NCBI RefSeq assembly: GCF_020667895.1
Contig: NZ_JAFMPS010000012.1
Coordinates: 1-64,000, forward strand
Source: Alcanivorax sp. 1008
Lineage (GTDB): Bacteria > Pseudomonadota > Gammaproteobacteria > Pseudomonadales > Alcanivoracaceae
Reading direction: 5' to 3'
Length of the DNA: 64,000 nt
Made by a program: the position numbers and the translations under genes. Below, in pieces: positions 1 through 10,100 of this stretch. Numbering within the stretch: the first letter of the stretch is position 1; the number at the start of each line of letters is the position of its first letter. The notes beneath the pieces were generated by a model, which did no database searches, was not told the origin of the DNA, and saw only the letters and a list, made by a program, of their open reading frames with translations.

Positions 1-165
1 GGTCAGGGCCAGGCACTGTATTCCAGTTTTGGCTTCGGAGCGGGCTGGGCCGTTGGCGCCGGACTGTCGGGAATGCTGTGGACATCATTTGGCTCAGATA
101 GCTTCCTGCTGGCGGCGGCGGTGGCCATGTTTGCCAGCATGCTGGCTTGGTGGAAAGTACGCTGA
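1..165 (+). CDS. MFS transporter, C-terminal fragment (cut by window edge)
   Basis: Frame 1 is open from the first base and stops at TGA 163-165, giving the last 54 residues of a membrane protein. It begins GQGQALYSSFGFGAGWAVGA, followed by a glycine-rich helix, a short loop and a final helix ending in WWKVR. The GQALYSS motif and the two closing helices resemble the last membrane segments of the PPP/HcaT-type (phenylpropionate permease-like) branch of the major facilitator superfamily. The substrate cannot be read from this fragment. No terminator is obvious in the 160 bases that follow. The family call rests only on the C-terminus. Confidence 0.65.
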   Translation, partial: GQGQALYSSFGFGAGWAVGAGLSGMLWTSFGSDSFLLAAAVAMFASMLAWWKVR

Positions 166-327
166 CGCAGTTAAAACTTTATTCTGATATCGGTCGTTGC
201 AATATCCGGTAAACTGGTCAGGCTGCTTGGTCTGGGATGGTTATCAGGCGCCTGGCTGACTTGTATTGGCAGAACATGGATGCTTTGGCTTGTTGGCAAT
301 GACCATATCCCTATGGGGGGTAAGAAA

Positions 328-600
328 GTGCAAATTAAGCCGGATGATGAAAAGCAGCAGGCGCTATTGAAGCGACTGGCCCGGGTAGAAGGGCAGTTGC
401 GTGGGGTTCAGAAGCTGATTCGCGAAGGCGAGGACTGCGAGAAAATCCTGCAGCAGCTTACCGCGGCTCGCAAGGCATTGGACAAGTCATTTTTCGAGAT
501 GATCGCCTGTCTGGTGGAAGGTTGTGTATTTGACGAGAGCATGGGCAGCATGACGGATCGCATCGCTGAGGTGCGCGATCTATTGTCACGCTACGCTTGA
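328..600 (+). CDS. CsoR/RcnR/CstR-family (DUF156) transcriptional repressor, histidine ligand missing
   Basis: Small all-helical repressor of about 90 residues with the family core RVEGQLRGVQ. GTG at 328 is preferred because the G-run at 315-320 gives a ribosome site at good spacing; ATG 313 and ATG 280 are in-frame alternatives. Copper-sensing CsoR uses Cys, His and Cys, with the two cysteines 29 residues apart and the histidine four before the second. Here both cysteines are present at that spacing (in GEDCEKI and VEGCV), but the histidine position is leucine, with an extra cysteine just before it (IACLVEGC). That pattern is nearer to persulfide-sensing CstR than to copper-sensing CsoR. No obvious target gene lies beside it. 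The 3' end overlaps the convergent LysR gene by 10 bp. Confidence 0.88.
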   Translation: MQIKPDDEKQQALLKRLARVEGQLRGVQKLIREGEDCEKILQQLTAARKALDKSFFEMIACLVEGCVFDESMGSMTDRIAEVRDLLSRYA

Positions 601-1466
601 GCTGCACTGCGCAACAGGTCGGTAAAGCACCTTGCCGCGTTAGATGGGCTTCGGGATGGGTGGGTGACTACTCCCAGTTGTCGTTGGATGCTGACTCCAG
701 GCACGGACAGTGCCTTTACCTGATCGTCTAGCATGCTCGCCGGTAGTACGCTCCAGCCCAGACCAATGGCAACCATCATGTGGATGGTTTCCAGATAGTT
801 GGTCGACATCGAGATATCCAGAGTCAGCGATTGCTGGTGGAACAGATCCTCGACGATGCGCCGGGTGAAGGTCACCGGTGATGGCAGGATGGCGCTGTAG
901 TCGGTCAGCATTTCCAGAGACACTTCTCTTTCCTGTGCCAGCGCATGTTCCGGTGCGACCATAAATACTAGTGGATCATTCCAGATCACGGTTTGCTGCA
1001 CACGCGGGTCTGGTTGTGGTGGCAGGGTCACCACGCCGAGTTCCAGATCACCATGCAGCACTCCTTCCCAGGCTTCTTCCGAGTCAATGAAATGGATATC
1101 CAGCTGCACGTCCGGGTACTGGCGGGAGAACTGGCGGAGGATCGGTGGCAGTCGGTGCAGGCCGATGTGATGGCTGGTGCCGATGCGTAGTTTGCCTGCC
1201 ACCCGGCCGGACAGGTTGGTGATGCTGCGGCGGATGTCTTCCATTTCTCGCAGTACTGCTCGAGCTTTCGGTAGTAGCGCCTGACCGGCTTCGGTGAGGT
1301 GGATTTGCCGGCCGATGCGGTCAAACAGGCGGGCACCGAGTTGTTCTTCCAGTTGGGCGATACGTTTGCTGATCGCGGGCTGGGTCAGGAATAGCTGCTC
1401 GCCGGCGCCGGTGAAGCTGCCGGTGTCGGCGACGGAGATGAACACTTGCAGACTGTGGGTATCCAA
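591..1466 (-). CDS. LysR-family transcriptional regulator divergent from leuC
   Basis: A 291-residue LysR-type regulator. The N-terminal winged helix-turn-helix includes LFLTQPAISKRIAQLEEQLG, followed by a substrate-binding domain typical of the family. An upstream in-frame ATG at 1682 would add 72 residues lying inside leuC. TTG at 1466 is a better start: AAGGAC sits about 9 bases before it, and the protein then begins directly at the helix-turn-helix (DTHSLQVFISVADTGSFTGAG). The divergent position suggests it controls leuC and itself, as LysR proteins next to leuC do in pseudomonads. The inducer is unknown. Its 3' end overlaps the convergent CsoR-type gene. Confidence 0.9.
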   Translation of the reverse strand: MDTHSLQVFISVADTGSFTGAGEQLFLTQPAISKRIAQLEEQLGARLFDRIGRQIHLTEAGQALLPKARAVLREMEDIRRSITNLSGRVAGKLRIGTSHHIGLHRLPPILRQFSRQYPDVQLDIHFIDSEEAWEGVLHGDLELGVVTLPPQPDPRVQQTVIWNDPLVFMVAPEHALAQEREVSLEMLTDYSAILPSPVTFTRRIVEDLFHQQSLTLDISMSTNYLETIHMMVAIGLGWSVLPASMLDDQVKALSVPGVSIQRQLGVVTHPSRSPSNAARCFTDLLRSAAQA

Positions 1467-1522
1467 TTCTTTTGTCCTTCTGGCGTTTGAAAACCGGTGC
1501 TGGTGGTTGGGCAGGCGTCCAG

Positions 1523-1571
1523 TTGATAACCAATAGGAATGCTTTAGATAATAAATATGAATTGGATTTAT
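1523..1571 (+). promoter_or_regulatory. Candidate leuC promoter with AT-rich operator
   Basis: TTGATA (1523-1528), an 18-base spacer and GATAAT (1547-1552) form a plausible sigma70 promoter reading into leuC. Overlapping its -10 is a perfect inverted repeat, ATAAAT at 1551-1556 and ATTTAT at 1566-1571 with 9 bases between. The stretch is strikingly AT-rich for this genome and lies between the divergent LysR and leuC genes, where a LysR operator is expected. The strict T-N11-A LysR box is not obvious. Confidence 0.45.
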
Positions 1572-1635
1572 GCAAGCCATCTCCGTATCGTGCCAACCCT
1601 GACAAGCCCCCATCGGGGCAGGCTGGAGAGAAACC

Positions 1636-3057
1636 ATGGCCCGTACGCTGTATGACAAACTTTGGGATGCCCACCTCGTCAAGCAACGCGATGACGGCTC
1701 GGCGCTGATCTATATCGACCGACAGATTATTCATGAAGTGACCTCGCCACAGGCCTTTGAGGGGCTGCGACTGGCTGGGCGGCAGCCGTGGCGGGTGGGT
1801 TCTAACTTCGCCACCCTGGACCACAACGTGCCCACCACGCCGTTCAAAAACGCCAGTGAGATCGAGGACGACACCTCGCGCATTCAGGTGCAGACACTGG
1901 AAGATAACACCCGCGCCTTTGGTATCCGGGAGTTCGGTATTGGCGACGTGCGCCAGGGCATTGTTCATGTAATGGCGCCAGAGCAGGGGGCTGTGGTGCC
2001 CGGCATGACCGTGGTCTGCGGTGATTCGCATACCTCCACCAACGGAGCGCTGGCCTGCCTTGCGCACGGCATCGGCACTTCTGAAGTTGAGCATGTGCTT
2101 GCCACCCAGTGTCTGGTGGCAAAAAAAATGAAAAACATGCTGGTCCGGGTGGAAGGTGAGCTTGGTGCCGGTGTTACAGCGAAAGACGTGGTGCTGCACA
2201 TCATCGGTGTGATCGGTACTGCCGGTGGCAACGGCCACGCCATGGAGTTTGCCGGCAGCGCCATCCGTTCGCTGTCCATGGAAGGCCGCATGACGATTTG
2301 CAATATGTCCATCGAAGCCGGCGCCCGCGCTGGCATGGTGGCGGTGGACGATACCACCATCGACTATGTTCGTGGTCGCCCGTTTGCTCCGCAGGGTGCC
2401 GACTGGGACAAGGCAGTGGACTACTGGCGCACGCTGGTCAGCGATGACGGAGCCCGGTTCGACACGGTGGTCGAAATCAACGCCGCCGATATCAAACCAC
2501 AGGTGTCCTGGGGGACATCGCCGGAAATGGTGCTGCCAGTGGATGCGACCTTGCCGATTCCCGAGCAGGAGAGCGACGCGGTGAAGCGTTCCGGTATGGA
2601 GCGTGCTTATCAGTATATGGGCCTGACACCGGGTATGAAGATCACCGATATCAAGGTGGATCGGGTATTTATCGGTTCCTGCACCAATTCACGTATTGAA
2701 GATCTGCGTGCGGCGGCGGCGGTGGCCAAGGGCCGCAAGAAGGCGGGCAACGTCAAACAGGTGCTGGTAGTGCCCGGTTCCGGTCTGGTCAAGCAGCAGG
2801 CCGAAGCGGAAGGGCTGGACAAGGTCTTTGTTGAAGCAGGGTTTGAGTGGCGCGAGCCAGGCTGCTCCATGTGTCTGGCCATGAACCCGGACAAGCTGTT
2901 GGCGGGTGAGCACTGCGCCTCTACATCAAACCGCAACTTTGAAGGTCGTCAGGGTAATGGTGGGCGTACTCACCTGGTTAGCCCGGCAATGGCGGCGGCT
3001 GCAGCGGTGGCCGGTCACTTTGTGGACATTCGTGACTTCGATAGTCGCGATCTCTGA
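1636..3057 (+). CDS. leuC: 3-isopropylmalate dehydratase, large subunit
   Basis: Large subunit (473 residues) of isopropylmalate isomerase, which converts 2-isopropylmalate to 3-isopropylmalate in leucine synthesis with LeuD. Aconitase-family hallmarks are clear: [12 protein letters not shown] near residue 130, and the three 4Fe-4S cluster cysteines in IGSCTNSR and in [11 protein letters not shown]. The C-terminal [10 protein letters not shown] motif is also present. Length is normal. ATG 1636 follows GGAGAG at about 6 bases. It is the first gene of leuC-leuD-leuB-asd-usg. leuD follows after 10 bases. A LysR gene upstream is the likely regulator. Confidence 0.98.
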   Translation: MARTLYDKLWDAHLVKQRDDGSALIYIDRQIIHEVTSPQAFEGLRLAGRQPWRVGSNFATLDHNVPTTPFKNASEIEDDTSRIQVQTLEDNTRAFGIREFGIGDVRQGIVHVMAPEQGAVVPGMTVVCGDSHTSTNGALACLAHGIGTSEVEHVLATQCLVAKKMKNMLVRVEGELGAGVTAKDVVLHIIGVIGTAGGNGHAMEFAGSAIRSLSMEGRMTICNMSIEAGARAGMVAVDDTTIDYVRGRPFAPQGADWDKAVDYWRTLVSDDGARFDTVVEINAADIKPQVSWGTSPEMVLPVDATLPIPEQESDAVKRSGMERAYQYMGLTPGMKITDIKVDRVFIGSCTNSRIEDLRAAAAVAKGRKKAGNVKQVLVVPGSGLVKQQAEAEGLDKVFVEAGFEWREPGCSMCLAMNPDKLLAGEHCASTSNRNFEGRQGNGGRTHLVSPAMAAAAAVAGHFVDIRDFDSRDL

Positions 3058-3067
3058 GGAGAGCGTC

Positions 3068-3709
3068 ATGGAAAAGTTTATTCGTGAGGATGGTTTGGTG
3101 GCGCCGCTTGACCGCGCCAATGTGGATACTGATCAGATTATCCCCAAACAGTTTTTGAAATCGATCAAGCGTAGCGGCTTTGGGCCGAACCTGTTTGATG
3201 AGTGGCGCTATCTGGATGAGGGGCAGCCTGGTCAGGACAACAGCAAGCGACCGTTGAACCAGGATTTTGTCCTTAATCAGTCACGTTATCAGGGTGCCAG
3301 TATTCTCCTGGCACGGCGTAACTTTGGTTGTGGCTCGAGCCGTGAGCATGCCCCTTGGGCGCTGCTGGATTTTGGCTTTCGCGCCATTATTGCGCCCAGC
3401 TTTGCTGATATTTTCTTCAATAACTGCTTCAAGAATGGCGTGCTGCCGATTGTTGTCAGTGAAGAAGTGGCTGACGAGCTGTTCAGTGCTGTGAAAGACA
3501 AAGAGGGTTATCGCCTGACCGTTGATCTGGCTGAACAGAAAATTATTCGCCCGGATGGCGACGCCATTGCTTTCGAGATTGATGCGTTTCGCAAGCACTG
3601 CCTGTTAAACGGTCTCGACGATATTGGCTTGACGCTGCAGGCGGCAGATTCGATTCGTGAATATGAAGCTACGCGTCAACAGCGCGAGCCGTGGGTGTTT
3701 ATTGAATAA
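3068..3709 (+). CDS. leuD: 3-isopropylmalate dehydratase, small subunit
   Basis: Small subunit (213 residues) that completes the active site with LeuC in leucine synthesis. ATG 3068 is chosen because GAGGAGAG precedes it and the protein starts with the family-typical [20 protein letters not shown]. An open frame extends upstream to 2906 but overlaps leuC. Motifs seen: [14 protein letters not shown] near the N-terminus and [19 protein letters not shown] in the swivelling domain. It sits 10 bases after leuC and 39 before leuB. In many pseudomonads a small methyltransferase gene separates leuD and leuB; here there is none. Confidence 0.98.
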   Translation: MEKFIREDGLVAPLDRANVDTDQIIPKQFLKSIKRSGFGPNLFDEWRYLDEGQPGQDNSKRPLNQDFVLNQSRYQGASILLARRNFGCGSSREHAPWALLDFGFRAIIAPSFADIFFNNCFKNGVLPIVVSEEVADELFSAVKDKEGYRLTVDLAEQKIIRPDGDAIAFEIDAFRKHCLLNGLDDIGLTLQAADSIREYEATRQQREPWVFIE

Positions 3710-3748
3710 TTTATCGGGCGCGGAGCGCCTGCTGAGGGTGGGAAGTCC

Positions 3749-4822
3749 ATGAGTAAGAAAATACTGGTAATGCCCGGTGATGGAATCGGTCCAGAGATCG
3801 TTGCTGAAGCGGTCAAGGTTCTCAATGCGGTAAACAAAAAGTTTGACCTTGGTATCAGTACCGATGAGGCGCTGGTTGGTGGCTCAGCCTATGACGTGCA
3901 TGGCGATCCGTTGCCGGAAGTTTCGCTGGAAAAAGCACGGGCTGCGGACGCTATTCTGTTTGGCTCTATTGGTGGTCCGAAGTGGGACACCATTGAGCGT
4001 GACAAGCGCCCTGAGCGAGGGCTGCTGCGTCTGCGCTCGTCTCTGGGGCTATTCGCCAATTTGCGCCCGGCAATTCTATTTCCACAGCTTGCCAGCGCCT
4101 CCAGCCTAAAGCCGGAAATCGTCAGTGGTCTGGATATCCTGATTGTTCGAGAGCTGACCGGCGGCATCTATTTTGGCCAGCCCCGCGGCATCCGTGTGGA
4201 AAATGGCGAGCGGGTGGGTTTCAACACTGATGTTTACAACGAAAGTGAAATTCGCCGTATTGGCCGGGTGGCATTCGAGCTGGCCATGGTTCGTGACAAG
4301 AAGTTGCTGTCTGTGGACAAGGCTAATGTGCTGGAAGTTACCGAGCTATGGAAAGAAGTGATCACCAGCATGGCGGCGGAGTATCCAGAGGTGCAGGTGT
4401 CGCATATGTATGTCGACAACGCTGCCATGCAGCTGGTTCGTGCGCCGAAGCAGTTTGATGTGATCGTTACCGGAAATCTGTTTGGCGACATTTTGTCTGA
4501 TGAAGCAGCAATGTTAACCGGTTCTATTGGCATGTTGCCGTCGGCATCGCTGGATGAGAATCGCAAGGGTCTGTATGAGCCATGTCACGGGTCGGCGCCG
4601 GATATTGCCGGCCAGGGTATTGCCAACCCGCTGGCTACTATTTTGTCACTGTCCATGTTGCTGCGTTACAGCCTGGAGCGGGCCGATGTGGCCGATGTTA
4701 TCGAGAAAGCGGTTGAGCAGGTGCTGGAGGGCGGTCTGCGTACTGCGGATATCTGGACCGAAGGTTGCCGTAAGGTTGGCACCGCTGAAATGGGTGATGC
4801 GGTTGTGGCCGCTCTTGGTTAG
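3749..4822 (+). CDS. leuB: 3-isopropylmalate dehydrogenase
   Basis: A 357-residue NAD-dependent decarboxylating dehydrogenase that makes 2-oxoisocaproate from 3-isopropylmalate. Family features include the N-terminal [15 protein letters not shown] loop, GSIGGPKWD, the substrate-binding arginines in the [15 protein letters not shown] region, [14 protein letters not shown], and the metal-binding [13 protein letters not shown] motif. The C-terminal [18 protein letters not shown] is diagnostic. Length is normal. The asd gene begins 33 bases downstream, so leucine and aspartate-family synthesis are probably cotranscribed here. Confidence 0.98.
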   Translation: MSKKILVMPGDGIGPEIVAEAVKVLNAVNKKFDLGISTDEALVGGSAYDVHGDPLPEVSLEKARAADAILFGSIGGPKWDTIERDKRPERGLLRLRSSLGLFANLRPAILFPQLASASSLKPEIVSGLDILIVRELTGGIYFGQPRGIRVENGERVGFNTDVYNESEIRRIGRVAFELAMVRDKKLLSVDKANVLEVTELWKEVITSMAAEYPEVQVSHMYVDNAAMQLVRAPKQFDVIVTGNLFGDILSDEAAMLTGSIGMLPSASLDENRKGLYEPCHGSAPDIAGQGIANPLATILSLSMLLRYSLERADVADVIEKAVEQVLEGGLRTADIWTEGCRKVGTAEMGDAVVAALG

Positions 4823-4855
4823 TACGCCCGAAACTCCAATTCAAGGAGAAAGAAT

Positions 4856-5968
4856 ATGAAAAGCGTAGGATTTGTAGGTTGGCGAGGCATGGTTGGTTCC
4901 GTGCTGATGGGCCGGATGTTGGAAGATAACGACTTTCGAGATATTGAGCCGGTGTTTTTTACCACCTCTCAGGTTGGTCAGGCTGGCCCGGAGATTGGTC
5001 GTGATGTGCCGCCTCTGAAAGATGCTACTAGCATCGATGAACTAAAGAAGCTGGACGTAATTGTCACCTGTCAGGGTGGCGATTACACCAATGATATCTA
5101 TCCGAAATTGCGTGCTGCAGGTTGGCAGGGCTATTGGATTGATGCAGCTTCGGCGCTGCGCATGAAGGATGATGCGGTGTTGATTCTTGATCCGGTCAAC
5201 CGACGAGTGATTGACGAAGCGCTGCTGGCCGGCAAGAAGGATTTTGTTGGTGGTAACTGTACGGTCAGTCTCATGCTGATGTCGTTGGGCGGGTTGTTCA
5301 ATGCCGGGCTGGTGGAGTGGGCTACTTCAATGACGTATCAGGCAGCGTCAGGCGCGGGCGCCCAGAACATGCGCGAGTTGATTGCGCAAATGGGTAAGGT
5401 CCATGCGGATGTGGCGGGACAACTGGCTGATCCGGCCAGCGCGATTCTGGAGATTGACCGCCAGGTGGCCGCGACCATGCGCGCCGATGACTTGCCAAAG
5501 GCCAACTTTGGTCATGCCCTGGCCGGTTCGCTACTGCCCTATATCGACAAGCAGCTGGACAACGGTCAGAGCAAGGAGGAGTGGAAAGGCCAGGCCGAGA
5601 CCAACAAGATTCTTGGCCGCAGTGTTAATCCGATTCCGCTGGATGGTACCTGCGTACGCATTGGTGCAATGCGCTGCCACAGTCAGGCGTTGACCATCAA
5701 ACTGACTCGAGATGTGCCTATGGATGAAATTCACGAAATCATTGCCAGTGCCAATGATTGGGTCAAAGTGGTCCCTAACACCCGTGAGGACTCTTTGCGT
5801 GATCTGACTCCCACCGCGGTAACCGGCACCCTGTCTGTACCAGTGGGTCGTCTGCGCAAGATGAATATGGGCTCCCAGTATCTGAACGCCTTCACTGTTG
5901 GTGATCAGCTATTGTGGGGCGCCGCTGAACCGCTGAAGCGCATGCTGCGCATTCTGCTGGAGCAATAA
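4856..5968 (+). CDS. asd: Aspartate-semialdehyde dehydrogenase
   Basis: A 370-residue NADPH-dependent enzyme that reduces beta-aspartyl phosphate to aspartate semialdehyde, the branch point to lysine/diaminopimelate, methionine and threonine. The N-terminus [14 protein letters not shown] binds NADPH. The catalytic cysteine lies in GGNCTVSLM at residue 135, the same position as in the E. coli enzyme. The later [16 protein letters not shown] segment holds the conserved histidine. AAGGAGAAAG precedes ATG 4856. Its TAA overlaps the next ATG by one base (TAATG), so the paralogue downstream is translationally coupled. Confidence 0.97.
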   Translation: MKSVGFVGWRGMVGSVLMGRMLEDNDFRDIEPVFFTTSQVGQAGPEIGRDVPPLKDATSIDELKKLDVIVTCQGGDYTNDIYPKLRAAGWQGYWIDAASALRMKDDAVLILDPVNRRVIDEALLAGKKDFVGGNCTVSLMLMSLGGLFNAGLVEWATSMTYQAASGAGAQNMRELIAQMGKVHADVAGQLADPASAILEIDRQVAATMRADDLPKANFGHALAGSLLPYIDKQLDNGQSKEEWKGQAETNKILGRSVNPIPLDGTCVRIGAMRCHSQALTIKLTRDVPMDEIHEIIASANDWVKVVPNTREDSLRDLTPTAVTGTLSVPVGRLRKMNMGSQYLNAFTVGDQLLWGAAEPLKRMLRILLEQ

Positions 5969-6981
5969 TGAGTCGTTCCTTTTCTGTTGCTGTGGTTGGC
6001 GCCACCGGTTTGGTTGGTGAAGCAATACTGGATTTGCTGAATGAGCGAGAGTTGCCGATCAGCACCCTGCAGCTGGTGGCATCTGATGCCACCGCCGGAC
6101 GTCGGATTGAATACAAGGGTGGCTACCTCAGGGTGGCCAACGTCGAAGGCTTTGATTTTTCTGCTGTCGATGTTGCCTTGTTTGCGGTGCCGCCGGCGGT
6201 CAGTGCCAAGTACTCGCCACAGGCAGCCGAGCAGGGCTGCGTGGTGGTGGACCTGTCCGGCATCTGGCTGGCGGATCCCCAGGTGCCGGTGGTGCTGCCG
6301 GGAATCAATGAAGCCGCTTTGGATGATGTACGTGAACGTAATCTGGTTGCCGTGCCAGCGGGCATTGCTGCCCAGATCGCCCCGTTGCTAGCTTGCTTGC
6401 TGGAACATCAGGTGCCCGCACAGATATCTCTGACGGCCATGCTGCCCGCCTCGGCAGCGGGTCGTGATGGGGTGGAAGAGCTGGCTCGGCAAACCGCTCG
6501 CCTGCTTAACAGTCAGGACCCGGAAGCAAAGGTCTTTCCGGCGCAGAGCGCCTTTGTCACCCTTACTGCTGGGGTAAAGGCCTGTGGAAGTGGCACCCTG
6601 GCGCCGGCGCAGAGCACGCGTTTGGCGCTGCAGAGGTTGTTTCCGGTGCTTGCTGGACGGGTTCAATGTCAGGTGGCCAGAGTGCCGGTTTTCTTTGGGC
6701 AAAGCGTGTCTTTCGGCTGGTTTGGTGATAGCCCGATGGGGGTCGACGAGGCTCTGGCGAGTTTCGCCGGAGCCGGTCTGGGTATCGCTGATATAGATGA
6801 AACTCAGCGCGGACAGGCTGTTTCCGCGGATCTCGATTCGGACAATTTGCGTATTCATGAGCTCGCCGGTAGTGACGATGGCAGGACTCTTGGTCTTTGG
6901 GTCAGCGCTGACAATGTCCGCTACGGGGCAGCCCTGAAAGGTGTACAAATTGTCGAATTGTTGCTAAAAGACTATCTGTAA
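5968..6981 (+). CDS. usg: Usg-like aspartate-semialdehyde dehydrogenase paralogue, catalytic Cys absent
   Basis: A 337-residue protein of the semialdehyde dehydrogenase superfamily. The dinucleotide-binding start VAVVGATGLVGEAILDLL is intact. Where active enzymes have an N-C-(S/T) cysteine motif, this one reads VPAGIAAQIAPLLACLL near residues 130-145, so the catalytic cysteine is missing. Such Usg-1-like proteins commonly sit between asd or a neighbouring gene and fimV/truA in pseudomonads and E. coli. The role is unknown; a scaffold, regulator or different enzyme is possible. It overlaps asd by one base, so the two proteins are probably made together. Confidence 0.85.
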   Translation: MSRSFSVAVVGATGLVGEAILDLLNERELPISTLQLVASDATAGRRIEYKGGYLRVANVEGFDFSAVDVALFAVPPAVSAKYSPQAAEQGCVVVDLSGIWLADPQVPVVLPGINEAALDDVRERNLVAVPAGIAAQIAPLLACLLEHQVPAQISLTAMLPASAAGRDGVEELARQTARLLNSQDPEAKVFPAQSAFVTLTAGVKACGSGTLAPAQSTRLALQRLFPVLAGRVQCQVARVPVFFGQSVSFGWFGDSPMGVDEALASFAGAGLGIADIDETQRGQAVSADLDSDNLRIHELAGSDDGRTLGLWVSADNVRYGAALKGVQIVELLLKDYL

Positions 6982-7147
6982 TGGATACTTACTGACATTA
7001 TGTGACGCAGTTTCTAGGTTTTTCCGGTAAAACTCGGACAGAATAGGACCTGCGAGGAAGCGCAAGGTTAACAGGCAACCGAAGACAGGCCCGCCGGGGA
7101 GCCCAATGGGCCGGGGTGGGGGTCGATAATAAATAAAGGGCGTAACC

Positions 7148-10100
7148 ATGTTCCGAAAAACAGGCATCGGACTCGCGGCGCTGGCAATGCTGGCCCCCGG
7201 ACTCGCAGCAGCACTGGGAGTGGGGGACTACAAACTCAATTCCTATCTCAATCAGCCCCTCAGTATGGAAGTGGAGCTGTTTGACGTTGGTGATCTGACA
7301 CCAGAAGAAGTGCTGGCCAACCTTGGCTCGGAGAGTGATTTTCAATCCTCCGGCGTTGAGCGGGTATTTTTTCTTAATGAGCTCCAGTTCGAAGTCACCC
7401 TGCAGCAGGATGGCAACGGCGTGCTCAGCATCCGTTCCACTCAGCCGGTGCGTGAGCCATTCCTGAACTTTATTGTTGAAGTGATGTGGCCAACTGGCCG
7501 CTTGCTGCGCGAGTACACCGTGCTGCTGGATCCCCCGGCTTTTGCCGAGCCTGTCCAGCGCCCTGCTGTTGCCCCGGTTTCTTCCGCTCAGCCCGCAAAG
7601 GTTGAGGCGCCGGCTAGTCAGCAAGCACCAAGTCAGCCGCGCGTGGTTGCCCAGAGTCAGGACTATGGCGTTAGTCGAGCTCCTGATTATGTGGTTCAGC
7701 CCTCTGATACTCTTTGGCGCATCGCCCTGAACAATCGCCCGGTCAACAGTATTTCTGTGCAGCAAATGCTGATTGCCATTCAGTCCTTGAACCCGGACGC
7801 CTTCATCGATGGCAACGTCAATCTGGTGCGCGAAGGCACGGTGTTGCGCATGCCCTCCGAGCAGGAAGTGCGTCAGATCAGTACCCGCAGTGCCATCGCG
7901 GAAGTAGCGGAGCAAAACCGGGAGTGGCGTGCCAAGCTTGAGGCACGTGGTATTACTCTGCCGAGTCGCACCCAGCTGGATGGTACCGCCAGCGGTGGCG
8001 GCGGCGCTGATCTGGGTGTGGCTACCGAAGGACAGGTAAAGCTGGTATCTCCGGATGCGCAGAGCGGTGCAGGCACCGGTCGAGGAACAGGTGGTTCGTC
8101 CAGTACGGATTCTTCTGCCCTGCAAAACGAATTGGCCATTCGAGATGAAAATGTTGATCGCCTGAATCGCCAGAACAATGAGCTGTCCAGTCGGCTGCAA
8201 GATCTGCAGGAGCAGGTCGCAACCAGTGAATCTCTGCTGAAGCTGCGTAACAGCCAGATTGCTCAACTGCAGCAACAGTTGCGTGAGCTGCAGGAAGCTC
8301 AGGGTATAACACCGACTGAGCCCGTGGTTATTGAGCCGGTTACAGACGCGCCAGTAGCTCCGGTGACAGGAACACAAGCACCCCAGGCGGCGGGCACAGA
8401 AGCGCCGCAGGCGGCCGGTTCTGAAGCCGCAACAGCCCCGGCCGCAGCCGGCGGAGCAGCTGCTGCGGGTTCTTCGGGCGAAGCACTGGATCCAATTTCC
8501 CGTGCTGCGCAAGCGGTTAAATCTCTGGAAGGGGCCATGGGCGCCGACGGAGCAAGGCCAGCCACGCCTGAAGAAATAGCCGAAGCTCGTAAAGCGGCTG
8601 GTATGGATTCAGGAGCAGCGGCAACGCCAGAGCAGCTTGCTGCAGACAGGGCAGCCGCCGGTATGCAGCAGCCACAGGCACAGGCACAGGCCGGCGCCGC
8701 GGGCACTACCCCAGCTCCTGAGCCCGCTGCTGAGTCTGGCATTGTCGGCACCATCATGGACAACTTGGTGTTGATCCTCGCTGGACTGGTCGGCCTGGCT
8801 GTTGTGATTGGTGGCATGGCCTGGATGCGCCGTCGTCAGGCTGATAAGGATGATGACAGTTATAAGGAACCTCGGGCTCTGGCAGATGCGGATGAAGAAG
8901 ATGATTTCTTCGTCGACAACGGTGATTTTGTTGAGGATCTGGAAGACCCGTCTGCTGAAGCAGGCGAGCCGGCCCAGGATCCGCTTGAGGAAGTAGATGT
9001 TTACACCGCCTATGGACGTCATGCCGAGGCGGTTACCTTCCTGAAGAATGAGATTCAAAAAGCGCCACAGCGCGACGACCTGAAAGTGCGACTGCTTGAA
9101 GTGCAGGCAGAAATGGGTGACCGCGATGGCTTTGAGCGTGAGGCAGCTGCTTTCGCCGGCGCCGGCGCCAGTGTTGCGGCAGCCATCAGTTCCCTGCGCG
9201 CTGGCTTTGCAGGTGGCGCAGAAGAGCCGAGCCTGGACGATCTGGAGATGGATCTGGCTTCTGATTTCGAAGCCCCGAGCGCCGCGCCTGCTACCGCTGA
9301 CGACACGCTCGAATTTGACATCGGCGGTGACGACGACGGCGATGACCTGGGATCTCTGGACTTTGATCTGGGAGATAGCAAGCCGGCCGAAGCGCCGTTG
9401 ATTGCAGCAGATAATGACGAGCTGAGTTTTGATCTTTCTTCAGATGGCGAAGCAGAGCTATCTCTGGAAGACGACGGCCTCAGTCTGGATCTGGATGATG
9501 ACAAGACTGAAACCCTGACACTCGAAGACGAAGGTCTGAGTCTGGATATGGGTGAGGAAGGCGACGACGAACTATCTCTTGAGCTGGATGCCGGAGAGGA
9601 AGAGCTGTCCCTGGATCTGGACGATGCGCCTGCTAAAGCCGCTGTTGCGCTGGATGACATCAGTGCGGATCTTTCTGAAGAAGCAGACTTTGGAGAACTC
9701 AGCCTCGCTGATATGAGCGATGAGTTCTCTGAGGCTGCGGAGAAGCCGGCAGCAGAAGAGCTGGATTTGTCCCTTGACGAGCTGTCCCTTGATGACTTGT
9801 CTCTGGATGATGACGAGCCGACTCAGGTTAGTATGCCTGCGGTTGATGCAGAGCCGTCCGCCACCGTTCAACGTGATGCGGTGTCGTTTGATGATGATCT
9901 GGAAGAGCCTGCACCGCTTACCGCTGAGCAGCCAACCACCGCGCGTCCGGCCCTTGAACCTGCTCTGGAGCAGGCACTGGGTGCCGACGATGATGACTTT
10001 GACTTCCTCGGTGATACCGACGAGAACGCTACCAAGCTCGATCTGGCCAAAGCCTATATCGACATGGGTGATGCAGAAGGCGCTCGCGATATTCTTCAGG

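Noticed and set aside
1467-1682. N-terminal extension of the LysR gene to ATG 1682
   Set aside because: Would overlap leuC and its promoter. The TTG at 1466 has a ribosome site and starts right at the helix-turn-helix domain.
1321-2238. Minus-strand open frame of 305 codons overlapping leuC and the LysR gene
   Set aside because: Lies antisense to strongly conserved LeuC motifs and overlaps the LysR start region. No ribosome site or domain.
6998-8512. Long minus-strand open frame (504 codons) across fimV
   Set aside because: Antisense to a clear FimV signal peptide and LysM domain. Its translation has no recognisable domain and is rich in residues expected from reading GC-rich codons backwards.
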